Below, piece by piece: positions 57,590 to 64,000 of a stretch of DNA of 64,000 nt. A program made the translations under genes and the position numbers. The stretch is from assembly GCF_003859805.1 (NCBI RefSeq), contig NZ_RQZG01000016.1:1-64000 (forward strand). Reading direction: 5' to 3'. This stretch comes from Arachnia propionica. Lineage in GTDB: Bacteria > Actinomycetota > Actinomycetes > Propionibacteriales > Propionibacteriaceae. Each line of letters opens with the position of its first letter. The first letter of the stretch is position 1. The notes beneath the pieces are model-generated. The model saw only the letters and a list, made by a program, of their open reading frames with translations, searched no databases and was not told the origin of the DNA.

Positions 57590-59088
57590 GACTGGGCCTC
57601 GATCCTGTTCATCGCATGTTTGAGGATGGTTTTCTGGGAGAACTCCGCACGGGACAGCTCGGCGGTGAGTCGCCCCCTCGACATGACGTGGATCCGGTCA
57701 CACATGCCGATGAGTTCCGGGAGTTCGGAGGAGATCATGAGAATGCCCCGGCCCTGCCTCGCCAGGTCGGTCATGATCTTGTAGATCTCGAACTTGGCGC
57801 CGACGTCGATACCCCGGGTGGGTTCATCCAGCAGCAGCACCGTCGGGTCCGCGATCAGCCACCGGGCCAGCAACACCTTCTGCTGGTTGCCCCCGCTGAG
57901 CGCTGAGATCCTGGTCTCGAGGCTTGGTGCCTTGACCTGCATCCGGGAGAAGAACTCCGACACCAGCCGTCGCTCCTCGACGGCATGGGTGAAGCCGCCG
58001 TGGATGACCTTCCTCAGGCTGGCCAGGGTGGCGTTCTTCCTGATGCTGAGCTCGGGAACGATCCCGACCAGCCGCCGGTCCTCACTCAGCATCGCGACAC
58101 CGTGACGCAACGCGTCCCTCGGTGAGGAGATCCGCACCGGGCGGCCCGCCACCTCGACCAGCCCGCCGTCGAGGGGGTCGAGTCCGACGATCGCCCGGAC
58201 CACCTCGGAACGCCCGGCGCCGATCAACCCGGCCAGCCCGACGATCTCCCCGGCCCGGATCTCGAAGGTGATGTCCTCGAACTGGGTCGCGGTGTGTAGG
58301 CCATCCACCCTGAGCACCACGTCGCCGATGGGCACTTCCCGTTTCGGGTACGACTGGTGGTCGAGGGCACGTCCGACCATCTGGGTGATGACCTGGTCCA
58401 GGGTGATCTCGTCAGCCCGCTGGGAACTGACGACGGCCCCGTCCCGCAGGATGGTGATGTCATCGGCCAGCTCGAAGACCTCGTCCATCTTGTGAGAGAT
58501 GTAGATGACCGCCTTGCCCTGGTCCCGCAGCGCTCTGATCTTGCGGAACAGCGAGGCCACCTCCTTGTGCGCGATGGCGGAGGTGGGCTCGTCCATGATG
58601 AACACCTCGGCGCTGTGGTGGACGGCCCTCAGGATCTCCAAGGTCTGGATCTCCGAGACGGTCAGAGACGAAAGCCTCCGGTTGACCGACAGTTCCATAC
58701 CCTCGGCCTGCAGGATCTGGGCGGCCTCGCGTCTCATCCGCCGCCAGTCCACCCGCCCGAGACGGGTCGGGAGCCGTCCTAGGAAGAAACTCTCCGCAAC
58801 GGTCATCTCCGGCACGTGGTTGAGTTCCTGGGCGATCATCGCGACGCCCCGGGCCCGGGCCTCGACGGGGTTCTTGATCCGCACGGGCGCATCCCCCATG
58901 AAGATGGTTCCCGCATCCGGCTGGTGGATGCCGTTGATGATCTTCATCAGGGTGGACTTGCCCGCCCCGTTCTCACCACACAGGGCGTGGACGGTACCGG
59001 GCCGGACCTCGAAGGTCACGTCAGTGAGCGCCCTGACCCCGGGAAAGGACTTGGAGATCCCCTCGACACGCAGCAGGGTCTCAGCCAC
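57574..59088 (-). CDS. Sugar/polyol ABC double ATPase, RbsA-like (CUT2)
   Basis: 504 residues, two fused ATPase halves. The first has Walker A GENGAGKST, signature LTVSEIQTLEILRA and Walker B VFIMDEPTS. The second has Walker A-like GLIGAGRSEV, signature LSGGNQQKVLLARW and Walker B VLLLDEPTRG. The degenerate second Walker A is normal for RbsA/XylG-type proteins. Overlaps the dehydrogenase gene by 8 nt. Confidence 0.95.
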   Translation of the reverse strand: MAETLLRVEGISKSFPGVRALTDVTFEVRPGTVHALCGENGAGKSTLMKIINGIHQPDAGTIFMGDAPVRIKNPVEARARGVAMIAQELNHVPEMTVAESFFLGRLPTRLGRVDWRRMRREAAQILQAEGMELSVNRRLSSLTVSEIQTLEILRAVHHSAEVFIMDEPTSAIAHKEVASLFRKIRALRDQGKAVIYISHKMDEVFELADDITILRDGAVVSSQRADEITLDQVITQMVGRALDHQSYPKREVPIGDVVLRVDGLHTATQFEDITFEIRAGEIVGLAGLIGAGRSEVVRAIVGLDPLDGGLVEVAGRPVRISSPRDALRHGVAMLSEDRRLVGIVPELSIRKNATLASLRKVIHGGFTHAVEERRLVSEFFSRMQVKAPSLETRISALSGGNQQKVLLARWLIADPTVLLLDEPTRGIDVGAKFEIYKIMTDLARQGRGILMISSELPELIGMCDRIHVMSRGRLTAELSRAEFSQKTILKHAMNRIEAQSCRSH

Positions 59089-60139
59089 GGCCTGCCCTAA
59101 CGTCGTGCTCCTCGATCCGAGCCACCCGGGGCCTGACGATCCGCTTCAGGGAACCGGTGGCGCCCTCCCCGGTGAGGGCGGCCTCCACCTGGTCCAGGCC
59201 GTAGACGTGGGTGACCAACGAGTCGAGCTCCACCTTGCCCGAGGTCAACAGGTCCCGCGCGATCGGCCAGGTGTTGGTGTAGCGGAAAATGCCGGTGACC
59301 ACGATCTCCTTCATCGCGATGTCAGCGACCGAGAGGGGGATCTCATCAGCGCTGCCGACCAGCACGACGACACCGCCGGGACGCACCGAGCGCACTCCAG
59401 TGATGATCGCCGGCGTGGCCCCGGAGGCGTCGATGAAGGCGTGCGCCCCCATCCTCTCGGTGCTGGTCACCGCCGGGTCGACGACGCGGAAGCCGTGGCC
59501 CGCGGCCAGCTGCCGCCGCCCGGGATCGATGTCGGAGACCACCACGTCGGTGGCCCCGAAGGCCCTGGCCACCTGCGCGGTGATGACCCCGATGGGGCCA
59601 CCACCGGCGATCAGCACCGTGTCCCCGATGCCCACCCCGGCTTTCTGGACGGCCGCGATCCCCACGGACAGGGGCTCCATGAGGGCCGCGGCGTCGTCGC
59701 TGATGGATTCCGGGATCTCGAAGGCGAAGTCGTCCTGGATGACGACGTACTCGCAGAAGGCTCCGTCGACGGGTGGGGTGGCGTAGAACTCCATCCTCGG
59801 GCACAGGTTGTAGGCCCCGGAGCGACAGTACTCGCACACCCGGCAGGGACGTTGGGGCTCGACGGCCACCCGCTGACCGATCCGGGCAGGATCGACATCA
59901 CTTCCGACAGCGGCGATCCGACCGCTCAGTTCGTGGCCGAGGATGATCGGTTGCCTGACGACGAAGGGACCGATCGCCCCGTGTTCGTAGTAGTGGACGT
60001 CCGAGCCGCAGACCCCGACGGAGGCGACGCGGACCAGCACCTCGTCGGGTTCGGGGACAGGAGTGGGACGTTCCTCGACGGCGATGTCCTTGACGGCTCT
60101 GAGCACGCTCGCCCTCATGGTCTCTGGCAGGTCGGGCAT
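59081..60139 (-). CDS. Zinc-dependent polyol dehydrogenase (sorbitol/xylitol dehydrogenase family)
   Basis: 352 residues from ATG 60139, chosen for the AAAGGAAG site directly upstream; five extra codons are possible. Catalytic zinc region GVCGSDVHYYEHG and GHELSG; structural zinc Cys set in PCRVCEYCRSGAYNLC; Rossmann AGGGPIGVITAQ ending in VSDID, where the Asp implies NAD preference. Oxidises a polyol such as xylitol, D-arabitol or sorbitol to the ketose. The next enzyme is a xylulokinase-like protein, so D-xylulose is the most likely product. Confidence 0.92.
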   Translation of the reverse strand: MPDLPETMRASVLRAVKDIAVEERPTPVPEPDEVLVRVASVGVCGSDVHYYEHGAIGPFVVRQPIILGHELSGRIAAVGSDVDPARIGQRVAVEPQRPCRVCEYCRSGAYNLCPRMEFYATPPVDGAFCEYVVIQDDFAFEIPESISDDAAALMEPLSVGIAAVQKAGVGIGDTVLIAGGGPIGVITAQVARAFGATDVVVSDIDPGRRQLAAGHGFRVVDPAVTSTERMGAHAFIDASGATPAIITGVRSVRPGGVVVLVGSADEIPLSVADIAMKEIVVTGIFRYTNTWPIARDLLTSGKVELDSLVTHVYGLDQVEAALTGEGATGSLKRIVRPRVARIEEHDVRAGRG

Positions 60140-60154
60140 GGTTCTTCCTTTCAC

Positions 60155-61627
60155 TCAGGTGGCGGTTCCGGGATGGATCGGGCCGGTGGCCTGCACGTCG
60201 GCCAGCGCTTCGTAGCGCTCCCAGACGTCGGTGCGGTCGGTCCTCGGGTGGGTTCGGGAGGTCTCAACAGGCCGCCACAGCCGGGTCTGCTCGGCCACGC
60301 CCACCCTCTGGACGATGGCTGCTGCCTGGATGGCGGCTCCCCGTGCGGTGCCCTCCGGGGCATCGACGGTGACGCTGTCACGTCCGGTGAGGTCGGCGAT
60401 CACCTGTCGGTAGGCCTCGGACCGGGCTGCCCCGCCGATGAGCAGGGTGCGTCCTGTGACCGGGGTGGTCGCCCGCTCCAGCGCCCGTTCTCCGCGGAGC
60501 AGCCCGAGACAGACCCCCTCGACGGCGGACAGTGCCAGCTGCTCGCGGGTCATGGTGGTGGTGATCCCGCCGAGCAGCCCGGTGGCCCAGGGCAGGCGAG
60601 GGGTGCGCTCCCCGTCGAGGAAGGCGGCGAGCAGGGGGCGATCCACGCTCGGTGCGGCAGCCAGTGCCAGCCGTGCGAACTCGGTGTGGTCGACGCCCAG
60701 CAGGTGGGCAAAGGTGTCGGTCACCTTCGTGCAGTTGAGGGTGCAGGCCAGTGGCAGGTAGCCACCGGTCACGTTGGCGAGGCCGTCGACACCCCCGGTG
60801 ACGTCCACCACCGGGTCCGTGACGGTGGCGAGGACCACCCCGGAGGTGCCGAGGCTCCAGGCGACGTCCCCAACCTCCAGTCCGATGCCCTGTGCCGCCA
60901 GATGTTGGTCACCACCGCCGGGGGCGACCACGGCACCGGGTGCGATCCCGAGTTCCTCGGCTGCAGCAGGAAGCAGCTCACCGGCAGGCTCGTCTGGGCC
61001 GAGCACGACGGGCAGCATGGCCTGCCAGTCACGTTCACCGGCGGCCTCGGTGAGGATGTCGGTGCGCCACTGCATCGTCTCGGCGGAGAAGTAGCCGGTC
61101 CCGGAGGAGTCCGACCGGTCCGAGCAGTGGTTGCCGGTGAGCCGGTGGGTCAACCAGTCGTGGGGGACGAAGAGCCGACGTCCTCGGGCGAGCGTTTCCG
61201 GTTCATGCTCGGCCAGCCACGCCACCTTGGTGACGGTGTGGGCGGCGGACGGTACCAGGCCGATCTCCTGTGCCCACCAGGCAGCGCCGTGGCGTTCCAC
61301 CAGCGCTGCCGCCTGTGACGCGGAGGTGGTGTCGTTCCACAGCTTGGCCTTCCGCAGGGAGCGGCCGTCGGTGTCGGTGACGACCAGGCCATGGCACTGT
61401 GCACCGACCGCGATGCCGACCACCTGCCACGACGGGTCGGTCATGGCCTGCCGAACTGCTGCGACGAGCGCCTGCCACCAGGCCTCGGGATCCTGCTCAC
61501 TCACCGGTGGGGTGGTCGGTGGGTGAGGTGTCCGGACGGTGGACAGCAGCCTCCCGTCCTCGAGATCACGCACCTCGACGGTGCACGACTGCGTCGAGCT
61601 GTCGATCCCGAGCACCACCGTGGTCAC
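60155..61627 (-). CDS. FGGY-family carbohydrate kinase, xylulokinase-like
   Basis: 490 residues from GTG 61627 (MTTVVLGIDSSTQSC); the open frame upstream is unrelated. Phosphate motif IDSSTQSCTVEV, sugar-binding region KLWNDTTSA, PGGGDQHLAAQG and WSLGTSGVVLAT, and C-terminal IGGAARSEAYRQVIADLTG. These features are most like D-xylulokinase. GGGAG lies 8 nt before GTG; a short upstream reading frame also ends here. First gene of the polyol operon. Confidence 0.9.
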   Translation of the reverse strand: MTTVVLGIDSSTQSCTVEVRDLEDGRLLSTVRTPHPPTTPPVSEQDPEAWWQALVAAVRQAMTDPSWQVVGIAVGAQCHGLVVTDTDGRSLRKAKLWNDTTSASQAAALVERHGAAWWAQEIGLVPSAAHTVTKVAWLAEHEPETLARGRRLFVPHDWLTHRLTGNHCSDRSDSSGTGYFSAETMQWRTDILTEAAGERDWQAMLPVVLGPDEPAGELLPAAAEELGIAPGAVVAPGGGDQHLAAQGIGLEVGDVAWSLGTSGVVLATVTDPVVDVTGGVDGLANVTGGYLPLACTLNCTKVTDTFAHLLGVDHTEFARLALAAAPSVDRPLLAAFLDGERTPRLPWATGLLGGITTTMTREQLALSAVEGVCLGLLRGERALERATTPVTGRTLLIGGAARSEAYRQVIADLTGRDSVTVDAPEGTARGAAIQAAAIVQRVGVAEQTRLWRPVETSRTHPRTDRTDVWERYEALADVQATGPIHPGTAT

Positions 61628-61659
61628 GTCACGGCTCCCGACTCCTCGACCGGCCTCAT
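61627..61659 (-). CDS. Putative 10-codon leader peptide before the kinase
   Basis: AAGGAGGAG, the strongest ribosome site near the operon start, precedes ATG 61659. This opens a frame of MRPVEESGAVT ending in TGA, and the TGA overlaps the kinase GTG start. Could couple kinase translation to the leader. No amino-acid run suggests attenuation. Too short to prove. Confidence 0.35.
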
Positions 61660-61710
61660 GACTCCTCCTTCCACGGTGTCGTGGCTGCGCCTTCCTCGCC
61701 CAGATCTCCG

Positions 61711-61722
61711 GACAACGTTGTC
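61711..61722. promoter_or_regulatory. LacI-type operator O1
   Basis: GACAACGTTGTC, a perfect 12-bp palindrome (14 bp with flanking G and C), lies downstream of the kinase promoter, centred 67 bp from the second identical copy. Confidence 0.8.
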
Positions 61723-61762
61723 CAGCGCGTCGACACCTGTGTCTCGTCGTGACGTGAAACCG

Positions 61763-61791
61763 AGGATAGAACACTGGGACAACGTTGTCAG
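61763..61791 (-). promoter_or_regulatory. Promoter of the polyol operon
   Basis: Minus strand: CTGACA (61791-61786), 17-bp spacer, TATCCT (61768-61763). Start of transcription expected near 61756, giving a leader of ~130 nt. Operator O2 covers part of the -35 and the spacer. Confidence 0.6.
61778..61789. promoter_or_regulatory. LacI-type operator O2
   Basis: A second identical GACAACGTTGTC that overlaps the -35 region of the polyol operon promoter. Two spaced copies would allow DNA looping by a tetrameric or paired LacI dimer. Confidence 0.8.
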
Positions 61792-61888
61792 CAGGGTCAC
61801 CGAAAGGATGACACACCACGATGCCGGCTCGCGCCCGATGATTCTGCGGCGCTAGATTCTTCACCACTGATCGCGCTGGAGGGCAGAC

Positions 61889-62926
61889 ATGGGAGGGAAG
61901 TCGGGGCGTCGGGCCACCTTGACCGACGTGGCGAAACGAGCGGGTGTGAGCCTGAAGACGGCCTCCCGGGTCCTCAACGGCGTGGCGACGGTGGACGAGC
62001 AGCTCGCCCGCAACGTCCGTGAGGCCTCCGAACAACTGGCCTACCGTCCCCACCGCGGAGCAGCCACCATCCGCTCGGGCACCTCGGACATGATCGGGAT
62101 GCTGATCCGGGACATGTCGAACCCCTTCTACTCGGCCTTGGCCGCCGGGGCCTCGGAGGTGTGCGAGGACCAGGGCTGTCTCGTCATCACCTCCAGTTCC
62201 GAGGGCGAGCCCCCGAGGCAACGTCGCCTGCTGGAGGCGATGCTGGACCAGCGACCACGAGGGTTGCTCATCACCCCCTCACCGGGGGCGGAGGCCATCC
62301 TGACCGCCGAGCTGCAGTGGGGTACCGCCGTCGTGGCCATCGATGAACCGCTGACCGGTCTGGAGACCGACTGCATCACGTTCGAGAACCACGCCTCGGC
62401 GAAGGCCGCCGTCCTGGAGACCCGCCCGCTCGGGCTGAACACCTGGGCGGTGCTCAGCGACACCGTCCAGCTCACGACGATGCCGGAGCGGGTCAGTGGC
62501 GCCCTGGCCGGGATCTCGGATCTCGGGGCGGAGATCCGGGACTCCGCGATCCGGCAGGACGTCCACACCGTCAAGGACGGTTACGCGGCCACCTCCATGC
62601 TGCTCGACCACCCCGATCGTCCCGATGCCATCTTCTGCTCCAACCACATGGGGGCACGCGGTGCTGCCCAAGCGGTGACGGAGCGCGGCGCCGACACCGC
62701 CATCATCACCTTCGACCAGTTCCCACTGGGTGAGGTGATGCCTTTCCCGCTGCTGACGGTCGAGCACGACGACCGGGAACTGGGGCGTGAGGCAGCTCGG
62801 CTGCTGTTCCAGCGGCTGGAACATCCCGACGGCCCCGTCCAACGCCTGTGGTTCCCCACCCGCTGCACGCGGAACCGTCGTCTCAGGAACCGCTTGACCG
62901 CGGCAGCGCCTGCATCGCGACTCTGA
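61889..62926 (+). CDS. LacI family transcriptional regulator of the polyol operon
   Basis: 345 residues. N-terminal helix-turn-helix TLTDVAKRAGVSLKTASRVLNG (residues ~10-31), with the hinge RSGTSDMIGMLI, then a periplasmic-binding-like effector domain. It is divergent from the polyol operon with the two GACAACGTTGTC operators in the 261-nt gap, so it very likely represses that operon until polyol or ketose binds. -10 candidate TAGATT (61853-61858) and GGAGGG ribosome site. Its last 44 nt overlap the end of the beta-galactosidase gene on the other strand. Confidence 0.93.
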   Translation: MGGKSGRRATLTDVAKRAGVSLKTASRVLNGVATVDEQLARNVREASEQLAYRPHRGAATIRSGTSDMIGMLIRDMSNPFYSALAAGASEVCEDQGCLVITSSSEGEPPRQRRLLEAMLDQRPRGLLITPSPGAEAILTAELQWGTAVVAIDEPLTGLETDCITFENHASAKAAVLETRPLGLNTWAVLSDTVQLTTMPERVSGALAGISDLGAEIRDSAIRQDVHTVKDGYAATSMLLDHPDRPDAIFCSNHMGARGAAQAVTERGADTAIITFDQFPLGEVMPFPLLTVEHDDRELGREAARLLFQRLEHPDGPVQRLWFPTRCTRNRRLRNRLTAAAPASRL

Positions 62927-64000
62927 ACTGCAGTCTGCCGGTCGGCAGCAGGAACTCCGGATGGGTCCTGGCCCCCCATGAGTCGTCGCCACCGACCCCG
63001 CGTCGCCGCCACGTGGCCCGCACGACGGTGCGGTTGCTGGGTGGGAGCTGCCACGGGTGCTCGGCGTTCTCCACCTCGAACGGGGTCCACGGCAGGGCCG
63101 AGAACTCCATGTGGGCATCGATGGCCTCGAAACGGAGCACGGCGTCGTCACAGCCCACCTCGGCCCACCGCACCCCGGTGTGGCCGCCCGCCTCCTGAGG
63201 CCGGATGTAGGGCGTGAGCTGATCGGCGACCCGTTGTTCCCACAGCCCGATCCGGGCCGAGGACCGACGATCGCAGGCACTCTCGTGCGGCCCCTCCCCG
63301 TACCACCGGAGCCGGTCCAGCATCCCGTCGAGGGGGATCAGCAGGCTGAGCTCCGGCGGGTCGGGCCAGTCCACACCCGGGGTGACCTCCAGCCCCACCT
63401 CGATGCGACCCTGCCCGTCCACGGCATGGGTCATCGTGCAGGAGCCGTCCCCGGGCAACCGGAACCGGTGGGTGATGATCGCCTGCTGCCCCACCACCCG
63501 GCTCTCCGGGAAGCCGTCGAAGACGGGGTACCGGGAGGCCAGCAGCCACATCCCGTCACGGTGGGGTGAGCCCCAGCCGCGTTCGTTGGAGGTCGGCGCG
63601 TGCCAGAAGCACGGGCGCACCCGACCCGCCAGCAGCTCCCACTCCCCCAGGCGCCAGGAGCTGAGTCCCCCATGGGCCTCCGTGAAGAGCAGGTCGAAGC
63701 CATCGCCCCGCACCCCGGTGTTCAAGGTGCCCACCACCAGCTGGGGTGCCGACGGCAGAACCCGTTGCGGGGTACTGGTGTGCAGCACCTGCTGGGCGAA
63801 GGCCACCTCGTGACCGGCCGGGGCCCACGCCGTCGCCTCCCTCAGCTGGCAGGAGACCTCGGCCACGAACTCACCGTCGCCCGAGACTGACCATTCCGGC
63901 CAGGCCAACCGGGCGCTCTCCCCCGGGGCGATGTCCAGGGGCATCTCCTGGGACTCCACCTGGCGACCGTCGTGGAGCAGCCGCACCAGCAGCCGCAGCA
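62883..64000 (-). CDS. Beta-galactosidase (GH2, LacZ-type), 3' part
   Basis: The frame is open to the window edge (reads LRLLVRLLHDGRQ from 63998), so the N-terminal catalytic region lies outside. The visible ~370 residues are the C-terminal Bgal small-chain domain: FWHAPTSNERGWGSPHR, HRFRLPGDGSCTMTHAV, RLRWYGEGPHESACDR and YIRPQEAGGHTGVRWAEV, typical of LacZ. The intact enzyme hydrolyses terminal beta-galactosides. Convergent with lacI-like gene; it may be regulated from its own upstream region outside the window. Confidence 0.92.
   Translation of the reverse strand, partial: LRLLVRLLHDGRQVESQEMPLDIAPGESARLAWPEWSVSGDGEFVAEVSCQLREATAWAPAGHEVAFAQQVLHTSTPQRVLPSAPQLVVGTLNTGVRGDGFDLLFTEAHGGLSSWRLGEWELLAGRVRPCFWHAPTSNERGWGSPHRDGMWLLASRYPVFDGFPESRVVGQQAIITHRFRLPGDGSCTMTHAVDGQGRIEVGLEVTPGVDWPDPPELSLLIPLDGMLDRLRWYGEGPHESACDRRSSARIGLWEQRVADQLTPYIRPQEAGGHTGVRWAEVGCDDAVLRFEAIDAHMEFSALPWTPFEVENAEHPWQLPPSNRTVVRATWRRRGVGGDDSWGARTHPEFLLPTGRLQFRVAMQALPRSSGS

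Noticed and set aside
58505-61318. 937-codon plus-strand open frame opposite the kinase, dehydrogenase and ATPase genes
   Set aside because: It runs antisense across the 3' parts of three clear genes and their junctions. Such frames are common at this GC content.

Overview
The window is high-GC actinobacterial chromosome. Complex I, menaquinone biosynthesis, a DtxR/IdeR-type iron box, TANNNT -10 boxes placed 6-7 nt before start codons (leaderless genes) and the style of the transporters all fit an actinobacterium. A Propionibacteriaceae member (Arachnia/Tessaracoccus-like) is my best guess; that is inference, not shown by the sequence. I found no rRNA, tRNA, CRISPR array, transposase or replication origin.

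Layout. 1-4.5 kb: the 3' part of an Rhs/YD-repeat gene that ends in a linker with no recognisable toxin, followed by two unknown genes (accessory, somewhat lower GC). 4.5-5.2 kb: a membrane-anchored polysaccharide deacetylase. 5.2-22.8 kb, minus strand: one tightly packed run of geranylgeranyl-reductase-like gene, nuoA-N and a trans-polyprenyl diphosphate synthase. Complex I is thus bracketed by two enzymes expected to make or reduce the menaquinone side chain. 23.1-25.1 kb: isochorismate synthase (menF) and a Cys-rich DUF1540 protein. 25.2-26.1 kb: an unknown gene behind a strong DtxR-like box. 26.1-29.5 kb: a CUT1 sugar ABC importer without its ATPase. 29.7-31.9 kb: a two-gene ABC system of unknown substrate. 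32.0-35.0 kb: a stand-alone maltokinase-cap-like protein, ubiE/menG and a TM0106-type RecB-like nuclease. 35.0-38.2 kb: a MacB-like ABC system with a secreted adaptor. 38.3-39.1 kb: a siderophore-interacting protein. 39.1-42.1 kb: pntAB. 42.2-48.3 kb, minus: two unknown genes, then menE-menA-menC-menD, then one more unknown gene. 48.5-51.5 kb: a PLDc_N membrane peptide, an orphan DhaL, and a nucleotidyltransferase/galactokinase-like kinase pair. 51.5-52.2 kb: a truncated serine hydrolase and REP-like repeats. 52.3-54.6 kb: glpFK. 54.8-62.9 kb: a complete polyol catabolic operon (FGGY kinase, zinc dehydrogenase, CUT2 ABC importer, SDR) divergent from its LacI regulator, with two identical palindromic operators. 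62.9-64 kb: the 3' end of a beta-galactosidase gene that overlaps lacI tail to tail.

How the genes work together. The respiratory theme dominates. Complex I (nuo) and transhydrogenase (pnt) handle NADH/NADPH, and menF, menD, menC, menE, menA, ubiE, the prenyl synthase and the reductase cover nearly all classical menaquinone steps. menB and the DHNA-CoA thioesterase/menH are not here. The rest is carbohydrate and polyol uptake plus iron handling. The least understood parts are the Rhs tail with its followers, the kinase/nucleotidyltransferase sugar-activation pair, the iron-box gene, and the two unknown genes that head the men operon.
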